Assembly (NCBI RefSeq): GCF_000980815.1 | Contig: NZ_CP011311.1 | Span: forward strand, 726,571 to 790,570 | Reading direction: 5' to 3' | From: Corynebacterium camporealensis | Lineage (GTDB): Bacteria; Actinomycetota; Actinomycetes; Mycobacteriales; Mycobacteriaceae | Length of the DNA stretch: 64,000 bases | Shown here: one piece after another, positions 44,101 through 52,179 of the stretch | Position numbering within the stretch: the stretch's first letter is position 1 | Layout of the letters: each line of letters starts with the position of its first letter | The notes under the pieces: model-generated | Seen by the model: only the letters and a program-made list of their open reading frames with translations | Told to the model about the DNA's origin: nothing | Database searches by the model: none | Program-made: the position numbers and the translations under genes

Positions 44101-45901
44101 GCAGCTCGGTGAGCACACCAACGTGCCGCAGTCCGCGGTCTTGGCCTTGGCCCCGCGCGTAATGCAGGTACGCATCAATGGCCGCGAGCATCTTGCCCAA
44201 GCCGAAGATGCCGCCCTGCTTCGCGACGGACTCGGCGTCCCTGTCCCACCGGGTATTCCTGCCCAGGTCGAGACCATCGACGATGCCTTGCCACAGTTAG
44301 TCTCTCGCTGGGCGCGCACCCATGGTCCTTTCCAGGTACGCGAGCTTGCCGATGCCTTCGGCCTGTCCGTGTCTGCCACCCACACTGTGCTGGCCTCGTT
44401 GGACAAGATTGTGGAAGGCCGCTACCGCCAGGGGATTGAAGGCGAAGAATACTGCTCAGCGGAAGTCTTAAAGATTATTCGTTCTCGTTCCTTGGCTGCC
44501 GCCCGTGCTGCCACCGAACCAGTTAGCGGTGCGACCTTTGCTCGTTTCTTGCCGGATTGGCAGCAGGTTGCGCCCATCGGTAAGCGTCCGCCTTTACGTG
44601 GCGTCGATGGTGTGTTCAGCGTGCTGGAACAACTGGCCGGAGTGCGCTTGCCTGCCTCGGCGTGGGAGTCGCTTGTCCTGCCCAGCCGCGTGGGCGACTA
44701 CTCACCAACGATGCTGGATGAGCTGTGCACTAACGGCGAAATTCTCATTGTCGGTGCCGGCAAAGCAGGCTCAGCCGACCCCTGGCTGATGCTGCTACCT
44801 GCCGATTATGCTGCCCAACTTGCGCCCCAAGTCGAGCCCGAGGGCCTCAGCATGCTCGAAGAATCCGTCCTCGACGTTCTCGGCCGCGGCGGCGGATTCC
44901 TCTTCACCGACATCCTGCAAGCAGTCCCCGGCACCGCACAGGAACTACGCGACGCACTGTGGGGACTCGTCGAAGCAGGATGGGTCGCACCGGATTCCTT
45001 CGCACCCGTGCGCAATCGACTTTCCTCGGGCACGTCCGCACACCGCGCTAAACGACGCCCCAACCGTTCCCGGCTGCGCATGGGCCGCACCTCTTTTGCC
45101 CAATCCGTCCAGGCCGAACGCACCCCGGCGGATATGGGCGGACGCTGGGCACTGTCCATTCCACCAGCAACCGAAGCCACCGCGCGTTCCATCGCCCACG
45201 GCGAGGCCTGGCTGGACCGCTACGGCGTCGTTACCCGCGGTAGCGTCGTTGCCGAAGACGTCCTCGGTGGATTCGCTCTCGCTTACAAGGTCCTTGCTGG
45301 CTTCGAAGAATCGGGCAAAGCTATGCGCGGCTACGTCATCGACGGACTCGGCGCAGCGCAGTTCTCCACTCCAGCCGTCATCGACCGGCTGCGCGGACTG
45401 GCTGATTCCCCTGATGTCGAAGGCTGGCCTTCCGGTACCACCGATCCGCGTACCTACGTGCTGGCTGCTTGCGATCCGGCCAATCCCTATGGCGCCGCAT
45501 TGCCGTGGCCGGATAAAGGACCCACCCGTGCCGCCGGCGCGCTGGTCGTGCTGACCGATGGCCTTCCCATCGCGCACCTCACTCGCGGTGGCAAGACGCT
45601 GACGACTTTCCTGGATTACTTGCCCGGCGGCATCGATAAGCAGCAAGCACTAACCGGAGTCGTCGAAGCACTCCAAGAATTAGTCGCTGCTGGTCGCCTG
45701 CGCCCACTGGTCATCGAAAAAGCCAATGGCGAATCCATCTTTGCCACCGATCTCGCCCAACAACTGCGCAGCTGCGGTGCCGGCATGACACCTAAGGGCG
45801 TGCGCATTGCATCACCTGCACCCACCCCTCGGCGTCGCCGCACCGACCGCAGCGTGAGTGAAATTCTGGCAAACGACTCGGAAGACGACACTGGTTACTA
45901 A
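41174..45901 (+). CDS. lhr: Large Lhr-family DNA helicase
   Basis: 1575 residues, full length for actinobacterial Lhr. Motor domains (1-480): Walker A 'VAPTGSGKTLAAFLWALN', 'VLYISPLKALGVDV' (Ia), 'TVIIDEIHALAGTKRG' (DEIH), 'RIGLSATVRP' (III), 'LIFVNSRRTAERLTSRL' (IV) and 'GLQRVGRAGHSVGEVSEGSF' (VI). A winged helix and the DEAD_assoc Lhr core domain follow ('PHTPFGRGVNAAWA'-type, here 'VVLHTPFGRGVNAAWALAVG'), then the large C-terminal tetramerisation region. Lhr is a 3'-5' ssDNA-dependent ATPase/helicase induced by DNA damage. It is followed by an oxidoreductase and nei. Confidence 0.96.
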   Translation: MPKNILDRFRPQVGQWFQEVFAGPTAVQAAAWDAISQGNHALVVAPTGSGKTLAAFLWALNNLVERAGQTSLALGEGTGSRSGGHEGVRVLYISPLKALGVDVENNLRAPLKGIARTAQRLGLDEPDITVGVRSGDTPSAERNRQVRRPPDVLITTPESAYLMLTSKAAGILSTVDTVIIDEIHALAGTKRGVHLALTLERLAQVAGSFQRIGLSATVRPLEAVANFLGGGRPVEIIAPPAEKKWDLAVHSPVEDMADLPTPEQGSTIGEMTVDDPLGITDSALEPDDAPGLTESALPTAKSIWPFVEKDVYAEVMEHRSTLIFVNSRRTAERLTSRLNELYASEHNPEALSPETRRSPAQLMKYTDVAGEAESIIARAHHGSVSKDERAQTETMLKEGRLKAVVATSSLELGIDMGAVDLVIQVESPPSVAAGLQRVGRAGHSVGEVSEGSFYPKHRADLVQSALTLSRMRAGLIEEMHTPRNPLDVLAQQTVAAVAAAGEQGLHCDDWYDTVRRAWPYRDLAREVFDSVIDLVSGVYPSTDFAELKPRVVYDRISGQLTARPGAQRVAVTSGGTIPDRGMFGVFLVGSGENGSPRRVGELDEEMVYESRVGDVFTLGATSWRIENITRDQVQVIPAPGHTGRLPFWNGDQPGRPFELGKALGQYRREVFERSTEIADADDYARRNIEAYLREQHEATGLIPDEKTLLLERFTDELGDWRVVLHTPFGRGVNAAWALAVGTRVAERTGMDPQAVAGDDGIVLRLPEGEAEPDGSLFLFDADEIADIVAEQVGNSALFASRFRECAARALLLPRRNPGKRAPLWQQRQRAEQLLDVARKYPSFPIILETVRECLQDVYDLPALEEVQRQLGQRQIRIAEVATEQPSPFASTLLFNYTGAFMYEGDSPLAEKRAAALALDPALLSKLLGTVELRELLDPDIIAEVEAQLQRTTENRRARSPEEVMDLLRILGPIPLEQLGEHTNVPQSAVLALAPRVMQVRINGREHLAQAEDAALLRDGLGVPVPPGIPAQVETIDDALPQLVSRWARTHGPFQVRELADAFGLSVSATHTVLASLDKIVEGRYRQGIEGEEYCSAEVLKIIRSRSLAAARAATEPVSGATFARFLPDWQQVAPIGKRPPLRGVDGVFSVLEQLAGVRLPASAWESLVLPSRVGDYSPTMLDELCTNGEILIVGAGKAGSADPWLMLLPADYAAQLAPQVEPEGLSMLEESVLDVLGRGGGFLFTDILQAVPGTAQELRDALWGLVEAGWVAPDSFAPVRNRLSSGTSAHRAKRRPNRSRLRMGRTSFAQSVQAERTPADMGGRWALSIPPATEATARSIAHGEAWLDRYGVVTRGSVVAEDVLGGFALAYKVLAGFEESGKAMRGYVIDGLGAAQFSTPAVIDRLRGLADSPDVEGWPSGTTDPRTYVLAACDPANPYGAALPWPDKGPTRAAGALVVLTDGLPIAHLTRGGKTLTTFLDYLPGGIDKQQALTGVVEALQELVAAGRLRPLVIEKANGESIFATDLAQQLRSCGAGMTPKGVRIASPAPTPRRRRTDRSVSEILANDSEDDTGY

Positions 45902-45938
45902 CATTTCCACTATTGCCGAATGGATTGGAAAGATTGTT

Positions 45939-47189
45939 ATGCCTCGTCGACTTACCCGTAGCCTGCCTAACCCAGCTGAGCTGAAGAACCTGTTGGTCTT
46001 TGATAAACCATCGCTGGATAGGAGAGCAGCACGGTTGTCCAAAGCAGCTGACGTGTCGGATTTAAGAGCCATCGCTAAGCGACGTACTCCGAAACCTGCG
46101 TTTGACTATGTCGATGGGGCAGCTCGTGAAGAGGTAACTGCTACTGAGAGCCGCAGCCTGTTCCAGCAGTGTCGCTTCGTACCGAGTGTGTTGTGCGGAA
46201 GTCCTGAACTTGATCTGACCACGGACATCAGTGGCGGATCCTCCGCGCTTCCCTTCGGTATCGCTCCGACTGGTTTCACTCGCTTCATGCATGCCGAAGG
46301 CGAAGATGCCGGTGCGTCCGCGGCCACTGATGCCGGTATTCCTTTCGCGCTATCCACCATGGGCACCCGTTCTATTGAGGAAGTCGCTGAATCTTCTGGA
46401 TCTGGCCGTCGCTGGTTCCAGCTGTATTTGTGGAAAGACCACTCTGCCTGCGCAGAGCTCATCAAGCGTGCTGAGGCTCACGGCTACGACACTTTGTTGG
46501 TGACCGTTGATACCCCAGTAGCCGGTGAGCGCCTGCGCGATACCCGCAATGGCATGCGCATCCCGCCACGTTTGACTCCTGGCACAGTCGTCGATGCCGC
46601 ATGGCGTCCGGAGTGGTGGTTTAACTTTCTGACCACCGACCCGGTGACTTTTGCCTCGCTCACCTCTACTACTGGCACGTTGGGTGAATTGGTCAATTCC
46701 ATGTTCGACCCAGCTCTGGATTTCGATGACTTGGCGTGGATTCGTTCTCTGTGGCCGGGCAAGCTCATCGTTAAGGGTGTTCTGAATCCAGCTGATGCAC
46801 GCCGGGTTGTTGACCTCGGTGCCGACGGCGTTGTGGTCTCCTCACATGGTGGTCGCCAGCTCGACCGGGTGGTTAGCCCACTGCGTCAGCTTGAAGAAGT
46901 CGTTGCAGAAATCGGTGATGAAGCCGAGGTTATTTACGACTCCGGCATCATGAGCGGTGCCGACATCGCGATTGCCCTTGCGCTAGGCGCAGATTTTGTT
47001 CTTATCGGTCGCGCGTACCTGTACGGGCTTATGGCTGGTGGGCGCGAAGGAGTGGACCGCGTTATTGAACTGCTGCGTGCTGAGCTAGTGACAGTGCTTC
47101 GCCTGTTGGGCTTAAATTCTGTAAAACAGCTGCAGCGCCACCACGTTATTACTCCGTGGGATGAGCACAAACAGCGACAGGAGGTGTAG
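45939..47189 (+). CDS. FMN-dependent alpha-hydroxy-acid dehydrogenase (lactate dehydrogenase-like)
   Basis: 416 residues from ATG 45939 (ggaaag upstream); an in-frame ATG at 45858 would overlap lhr and is less likely. 'AFDYVDGAAREEVTATES' is the N-terminal signature, 'LPFGIAPTGFTRFMH' binds FMN, 'FQLYLWKDHSACAELIKRA' follows, and 'DGVVVSSHGGRQLDRVVSPL' contains the active-site His and Arg. 'IVKGVLNPADARRVVD' carries the FMN Lys. It oxidises L-lactate or a related 2-hydroxy acid to the keto acid, probably passing electrons to quinone. The substrate is not certain. It abuts nei. Confidence 0.9.
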   Translation: MPRRLTRSLPNPAELKNLLVFDKPSLDRRAARLSKAADVSDLRAIAKRRTPKPAFDYVDGAAREEVTATESRSLFQQCRFVPSVLCGSPELDLTTDISGGSSALPFGIAPTGFTRFMHAEGEDAGASAATDAGIPFALSTMGTRSIEEVAESSGSGRRWFQLYLWKDHSACAELIKRAEAHGYDTLLVTVDTPVAGERLRDTRNGMRIPPRLTPGTVVDAAWRPEWWFNFLTTDPVTFASLTSTTGTLGELVNSMFDPALDFDDLAWIRSLWPGKLIVKGVLNPADARRVVDLGADGVVVSSHGGRQLDRVVSPLRQLEEVVAEIGDEAEVIYDSGIMSGADIAIALALGADFVLIGRAYLYGLMAGGREGVDRVIELLRAELVTVLRLLGLNSVKQLQRHHVITPWDEHKQRQEV

Positions 47190-48032
47190 ATGCCCGAGGG
47201 AGATTCAGTTCTGCAGTTAGCCCGCAAGCTGCAGTTTATGACTGGTCGGGAAGTAACGCGTTGTTCTTTTCGGGTGCCGCGCTATGCCACGGCGTCGGTG
47301 GAAGGGCTGGTGTGTCAGCGGGTATGGCCTTATGGCAAGCACCTGTTTATGCAGTTTGCAGGTGAGGGCGCTGGTTCGGGCACGATTGTGCAGACGCATC
47401 TAAAGATGGAGGGCAAGTGGGCCATCCATCGTGCCGGTGATAAGTGGCGACACCCTGGGCATACCGCGCGTGTGGTGTTGCAGTTGGCGGATCATCCACG
47501 CGATATCGAGTTAGTCGGCCATCAGTTAGGTTTCGTAGAAGTTTACCCGGCTGATGAATATGAGTCGCGAATTGCGCATTTAGGCCCGGATATTTTGAAT
47601 CCCAAGTGGGCAGACGACGGCGACAGGGGAGAAGCCATTGCCCGAGTGACATCGCGGCCACAACGCAGTATTGGTGCGGCATTGTTAGACCAGCGCAATG
47701 TGGCCGGTATTGGTAACGAGTACCGGGCGGAAGTCTGTTTCCTAGCCGGTGTGCATCCGGCAACGCCTGTTGCAGCAGTCGATGTGGCGCGGGTATTGGA
47801 TATTGCCCGCAAGATTATGTGGGCGAATCGCTATGCGCCCGTACGCGTGACCACCGGGGTGCGGCGCGCCGGGGAGACGACCTACGTCTTCGGCCGGAAT
47901 CGCCGGAGGTGTCGTCGCTGTGGCACTGAGATTCAGCAGGGCAGTCTCGGTGGCGTGGATGCCGGTGGTGATGAAGGCGAGTTGGAGCGGATTATTTGGT
48001 GGTGTCCTTATTGCCAACCGCGCGGCGAATAA
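47190..48032 (+). CDS. nei: Endonuclease VIII-type DNA glycosylase (Nei/Fpg family)
   Basis: 280 residues. 'MPEGDSVLQLARKL' gives the catalytic Pro2 and Glu3. 'YGKHLFMQF' provides the conserved Lys. 'RNVAGIGNEYRAEVCFLAG' is the helix-two-turn-helix. The C-terminal zinc finger has Cys pairs 'RRCRRCGT' and 'WWCPYC'. It removes oxidised bases and cuts abasic sites, in base excision repair. The ATG immediately follows the stop of the preceding gene, and its last 41 bases overlap the converging dedA gene. Confidence 0.93.
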   Translation: MPEGDSVLQLARKLQFMTGREVTRCSFRVPRYATASVEGLVCQRVWPYGKHLFMQFAGEGAGSGTIVQTHLKMEGKWAIHRAGDKWRHPGHTARVVLQLADHPRDIELVGHQLGFVEVYPADEYESRIAHLGPDILNPKWADDGDRGEAIARVTSRPQRSIGAALLDQRNVAGIGNEYRAEVCFLAGVHPATPVAAVDVARVLDIARKIMWANRYAPVRVTTGVRRAGETTYVFGRNRRRCRRCGTEIQQGSLGGVDAGGDEGELERIIWWCPYCQPRGE

Positions 48033-48615
48033 GGAAGAACAGTACAACGACGACAGCGATGCCGATGATCGCGTAGGCGATCGTGGAGTACTGGTCGATG
48101 GTGTCAGTAACTCGGTGGTAATTCTCACCGAGGGTAAAGCCCAACACGATGAGCACGGTGTTCCAGATTGCTGAACCGATGGTGGTCCAGATGGTGAATT
48201 TCCACAGCGGCATGTGGCTAATGCCCGCCGGGATGGAAATCAGGGAACGGATACCGGGCACAAAGCGGCCGAAGAAGACCGAGGCGGTGCCGTATTTCTG
48301 GAAGAAGTTCAGTGACTTGTGCACATCAGCGGGCTTGGTTAGCCACATCCAGTCCGCAATGCGGCACAGGCGCTGTGTGCCCACGGCAGAGCCCACCCAG
48401 TACAAAAGGTAGGCACCAGCCAGGGAACCGATCGTGGACCAAATAATGGCAGCGATCAGATTGAGCTCACCCTGGGAGGCGGCAAAGCCTGCCAGCGGCA
48501 GGATGAGCTCCGAGGGGATGGGCGGGAAGGCGTTTTCTAGGAAAATTGCTAGACCGACGCCTACCGACCCGAGAAGGTTCATCGCGGCGACGACCCAATC
48601 GACGATTTGTTGCAT
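47992..48615 (-). CDS. DedA-family membrane protein
   Basis: 207 residues, about five membrane helices. 'FLENAFPPIPSELILPLAGF' and 'FFGRFVPGIRSLISIPAGIS' are DedA signatures (conserved Glu, Pro and Arg-x3-prolyl). DedA proteins are flippase-like carriers for undecaprenyl phosphate or phospholipids at the cytoplasmic membrane. A TAAACT box six bases before the ATG suggests a leaderless mRNA. Confidence 0.92.
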   Translation of the reverse strand: MQQIVDWVVAAMNLLGSVGVGLAIFLENAFPPIPSELILPLAGFAASQGELNLIAAIIWSTIGSLAGAYLLYWVGSAVGTQRLCRIADWMWLTKPADVHKSLNFFQKYGTASVFFGRFVPGIRSLISIPAGISHMPLWKFTIWTTIGSAIWNTVLIVLGFTLGENYHRVTDTIDQYSTIAYAIIGIAVVVVLFFLIRRAVGNKDTTK

Positions 48616-48621
48616 TGGGAT

Positions 48622-48627
48622 AGTTTA
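48622..48627 (-). promoter_or_regulatory. -10 box for leaderless dedA
   Basis: TAAACT on the minus strand, six bases before ATG 48615. It falls in the 22-base gap after pgi. Confidence 0.45.
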
Positions 48628-48637
48628 AGCGATAAAC

Positions 48638-50275
48638 CTAGCCGCGATGAGCGCGATACCAATTAATCAGGGTATCGGTAGAAACGTCACCGGAATTTGG
48701 CTGCTGATTGCCAGAAACCGCATCGGCCAAGTCGTTGGCCTGCTGCTTGCCCAGCTCGACGCCCCATTGGTCAAAGGAGTTGATGTCCCAGATAACGCCC
48801 TGGACAAACACGATGTGCTCGTAGAGAGCAATCAGGGCACCGAGTACCTGTGGGGTCAGTTGCTCAGCCAGCAGGGTGGTGGTGGGGCGGTTGCCTGGCA
48901 TGACCTTGTGCGGGATAAGTGCTTCGTCGACACCTTCGGCAGCGATTTCTTCGGCGGTCTTGCCAAAGGCCAAAATCTTGGTCTGGGCAAAGAAGTTGCC
49001 CATGAGCAGGTCATGCATGGAACCGTTGCCATCGGCAGTCGGGTAATCCTGGTGCGGCTGGGCAAAGCCGATGAAATCAGCCGGAACCAGGCGAGTGCCC
49101 TGGTGCAGCAACTGGAAGAAAGCGTGCTGACCATTGGTGCCCGGCTCGCCCCAGTAGATTTCGCCGGTCTTGGCAGTTACAGCAGAACCGTCGTGGCGCA
49201 CGGACTTGCCGTTGGATTCCATCGTCAGCTGCTGCAGGTACGCCGGGAAGCGGCCAAGATCCTCAGAATAGGGAAGTACCGCGTGGGTTTCAGCGCCGTA
49301 GAAGTTGGAGTACCAGATACCCAGCATGCCCATGAGAACCGGCAGGTTTTCTTCCAGTGGCGCGGTGCGGAAGTGCTCATCCATGGTGTGGAAGCCGTCG
49401 AGGAAGCGCATGAAGTCCAGCGGGCCGATGGTGCACATCAGCGACAGGCCGATGGCAGCAGAGACGGAGTAACGGCCGCCGACCCAGTCCCAGAAGCCGA
49501 ACATGTTGTCAGTATCGATGCCGAATTCCGCGACCTTGTCAGCATTGGTGGATACTGCCACAAAGTGCTTTGCGATGGCCTCTTCGGCACTATCGAACTG
49601 CTCCAGCAGCCAAGCGCGGGCAGCATGGGCATTGGTGAGGGTTTCCTGGGTGGTAAAAGTCTTCGAGGCGATAATAAACAGCGTGGAGTGTGGATCCAGC
49701 TCATCCAAGGTGGCTGCCATATCGGCTGGGTCGACATTGGAGACGAACTCCGCGCTAATGCCGGCGACCTCATAGGGGCGCAGGGCCTGGGCCGCCATGG
49801 CAGGGCCCAAGTCAGAACCACCGATACCGATGTTGACGACCTTTTTGATGGTGTGGCCGCTATGGCCCAACCAACTGCCCGAGCGCAGCGCAGTGGCGAA
49901 ATCGCGCATCTTGCCCAGAACTTCGTGGACATCCGCAGCGATGTCCTGGCCGTCGACTTCCAGATCCTTTTCGGCAGGCAGGCGCAATGCGGTGTGCAAT
50001 ACGGCGCGGTCTTCGGTGTTGTTGATGTGCTCACCGGCGAACATTGCGTCGCGGCGGCCCTCCACATCGGCTGCCTTCGCCAGGTCTACCAGCGCAGTGC
50101 GGATGTCGTCGTCGAGGAAGTTCTTGGACAAATCAGCATGCAGTCCTGCGGCATCAATTGTGTAATGCTTGGCGCGCTGTGGGTCGGCGTCGAAAAGCTC
50201 TCGCAGAGTGACGTTCTTTTTTGCATCGTAAAGCTTGCTCAGTGCGCTCCACTGCGGCTGGCTAGTGATATCCAT
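48638..50275 (-). CDS. pgi: Glucose-6-phosphate isomerase
   Basis: 545 residues, the usual size. SIS-fold motifs: '[18 protein letters not shown]' (signature), '[18 protein letters not shown]' binds phosphate, '[18 protein letters not shown]' is PGI signature 1 and '[16 protein letters not shown]' is signature 2. It interconverts glucose-6-phosphate and fructose-6-phosphate. ggaaag precedes the ATG by nine bases and a CTACAAT -10-like element lies about 30 bases upstream. Confidence 0.98.
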   Translation of the reverse strand: MDITSQPQWSALSKLYDAKKNVTLRELFDADPQRAKHYTIDAAGLHADLSKNFLDDDIRTALVDLAKAADVEGRRDAMFAGEHINNTEDRAVLHTALRLPAEKDLEVDGQDIAADVHEVLGKMRDFATALRSGSWLGHSGHTIKKVVNIGIGGSDLGPAMAAQALRPYEVAGISAEFVSNVDPADMAATLDELDPHSTLFIIASKTFTTQETLTNAHAARAWLLEQFDSAEEAIAKHFVAVSTNADKVAEFGIDTDNMFGFWDWVGGRYSVSAAIGLSLMCTIGPLDFMRFLDGFHTMDEHFRTAPLEENLPVLMGMLGIWYSNFYGAETHAVLPYSEDLGRFPAYLQQLTMESNGKSVRHDGSAVTAKTGEIYWGEPGTNGQHAFFQLLHQGTRLVPADFIGFAQPHQDYPTADGNGSMHDLLMGNFFAQTKILAFGKTAEEIAAEGVDEALIPHKVMPGNRPTTTLLAEQLTPQVLGALIALYEHIVFVQGVIWDINSFDQWGVELGKQQANDLADAVSGNQQPNSGDVSTDTLINWYRAHRG

Positions 50276-50343
50276 GGCGGGCCTTTCCTGCGGGGATTGT
50301 AGGGCTAGTGTTTAACACCTACTACCGTAGCCCAGCTTGCGGC

Positions 50344-51690
50344 CTACAGCACGAGAGCAGCAATCCAACCTGCGAAAAGCAGCGGGATATTAAAGTGCAG
50401 GAAGGTCGGGATGACCGAGTCACGGATGTGGTCGTGCTGACCATCGGCGTTCAGACCCGCTGTTGGGCCCAGGGTGGAGTCAGAGGCGGGGGAGCCGGCA
50501 TCGCCAAGCGCGCCTGCAGTACCGATAATGGCCACGGTGGCCGCAGGGGAAAAGCCCAGCGACATGCACAGCGGGACGTAGATGACTGAGATAATCGGCA
50601 GGGTAGAGAAGGAAGAACCGATGCCTAAGGTGACAATGAGGCCGACCAGCAGCATTGCACCAGCGGCGAGGAATTGGTTGTCGCCGAATGCAGCAGCGGT
50701 GGCATTCACCAGGGTTTCGACCTCACCGGTAGCGGTCATAACGGAGGCAAAGCCCTGCGCGGTGATCATGATGAAGCCAATGAGTGCCATCATCTTCATG
50801 CCGGAGGAGAAGACATCGTCAGCTTGGCGCCAATTCACCGCACCAGACACCAGCAGAATGCCCAGGCCAAGCAGTGCGGCAACGAGCAGGCCGTCGGCTT
50901 CAAAGCCCATGGACTGCATGATGATCTGCACGGCGAACACGGCGATAATCGCGATGACAGAAACCCACATCTTGGCCTTGCTTGGGGCAGGCTGCTCCGG
51001 GGCGTCTTCCGCAACATCAACATCGGCGTACTCGCGTGGCTTGCGGTAGGAAATGAAAATCGCGATGAGCAGACCGGCCAGCATACCGGCGGCCGGAATG
51101 GCCATGACCTGCATGACAGAAATGCCGTCGACGTTCAGGCCTGCTTCAGCGATGTTAAACAGCAGGATGTCGTTTAAGTAAATAGAACCGAAGCCGACCG
51201 GGATGAACATGTAGGTCGTAATCAGACCGAAGGTCAGGCAGGAGGCCACCAGACGGCGATCCAAGCGCAGCTTGTTCATCACCGTCAGCAGTGGTGGAAC
51301 CAGCAGCGGGATAAACGCAATGTGGACTGGGATGAGGTTCTGGCTCATCACTGCCATGGCAATCAGGCCAGCGACCAGGGACCACTTGGTTACCGCAGTT
51401 GCTTTCGGGCTGGCTTCCGTACCGCCTAAGCGAGAAATCAGAGAGTTCGCCAGGATCTGCGGCAGGCCAGTCGAGGCCACGCCCATAGCAAAGGCACCCA
51501 GCAGGGCGTAGCTCAGCGCAATTTTCGCGCCACCGCCCAGGCCGTCCTGGAACGCCAGCAAGGTGGCATCCAAACCCATGCCAGATAACAGGCCGCCCAC
51601 CAAAGCGCCGAGGAACAACGCAACGACAACATGCACGCGCGCCAAAGCCAAGGCGAGCATGACGATGACGGCAATCAGCACAGCATTCAT
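50344..51690 (-). CDS. NhaC/YuiF-type Na+/H+ antiporter family transporter
   Basis: 448 residues, about 11-12 membrane helices. 'ALFLGALVGGLLSGMGLDAT' near the N-terminus and 'TLGIGSSFSTLPIISVIYVP' with 'GALGDAGSPASDSTLGPTAG' near the C-terminus are characteristic of the putative Na+/H+ antiporter group that includes Bacillus YuiF (sometimes annotated as amino-acid permease). The substrate is unresolved: sodium/proton exchange or histidine-type uptake. Monocistronic between pgi and chorismate mutase. Confidence 0.85.
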   Translation of the reverse strand: MNAVLIAVIVMLALALARVHVVVALFLGALVGGLLSGMGLDATLLAFQDGLGGGAKIALSYALLGAFAMGVASTGLPQILANSLISRLGGTEASPKATAVTKWSLVAGLIAMAVMSQNLIPVHIAFIPLLVPPLLTVMNKLRLDRRLVASCLTFGLITTYMFIPVGFGSIYLNDILLFNIAEAGLNVDGISVMQVMAIPAAGMLAGLLIAIFISYRKPREYADVDVAEDAPEQPAPSKAKMWVSVIAIIAVFAVQIIMQSMGFEADGLLVAALLGLGILLVSGAVNWRQADDVFSSGMKMMALIGFIMITAQGFASVMTATGEVETLVNATAAAFGDNQFLAAGAMLLVGLIVTLGIGSSFSTLPIISVIYVPLCMSLGFSPAATVAIIGTAGALGDAGSPASDSTLGPTAGLNADGQHDHIRDSVIPTFLHFNIPLLFAGWIAALVL

Positions 51691-51739
51691 GCCGGAAACT
51701 TTAGTGCATAGTATCCATTCGCTGGTAAATGCCTAAAAG

Positions 51740-52063
51740 TTAGCCCAGGCGGCCGCGGCCCATGCGCAGCAAAGCCGAGGCAATGGTGGGGCCTTCCTCG
51801 CCTAATTCGTCGCGGAATTCATTCAAGATGGCAATCTCGCGGGTGTGCACCAGGCGGGTGCCGCCCGAGTGCATGCGGGTTTTACCGATCGTCTGGGAGA
51901 TTTCCGTACGACGTTTCACCGCATCCAAAATCACGCGGTCCAGGCGATTGATTTCCTCACGATACTTCTGGATTTCAGCATCCGTTAGCGGATCATCAGT
52001 GCCAGAAGGCATGCGGATATCTAAGCCATTATCCACCACGTTGTGGTCATCTGCGGTGCTCAT
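51740..52063 (-). CDS. Chorismate mutase (AroQ type)
   Basis: 107 residues from ATG 52063; an in-frame ATG six codons earlier overlaps a CACAAT -10-like box. An all-helical AroQ-delta mutase: 'YREEINRLDRVILDAVKRR' with catalytic Arg, 'SQTIGKTRMHSGGTRLVHTR' with Lys/Arg of the active site, and 'ILNEFRDELGEEGPTIASAL'. Such small actinobacterial mutases have low activity alone and are activated by DAHP synthase. It converts chorismate to prephenate for Phe/Tyr. Located before pcrA, as in C. glutamicum. Confidence 0.92.
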   Translation of the reverse strand: MSTADDHNVVDNGLDIRMPSGTDDPLTDAEIQKYREEINRLDRVILDAVKRRTEISQTIGKTRMHSGGTRLVHTREIAILNEFRDELGEEGPTIASALLRMGRGRLG

Positions 52064-52179
52064 AAAGACATATTGTGCCACTTGGTGCGTGTACTGCCAA
52101 CTTTCTTGAGTGTCTGCGAAAGCCCCGCTCAGACGCTCATGCGTCGTGTGTCCGGGTGGGCTAGTAGGTTGGAGGCACT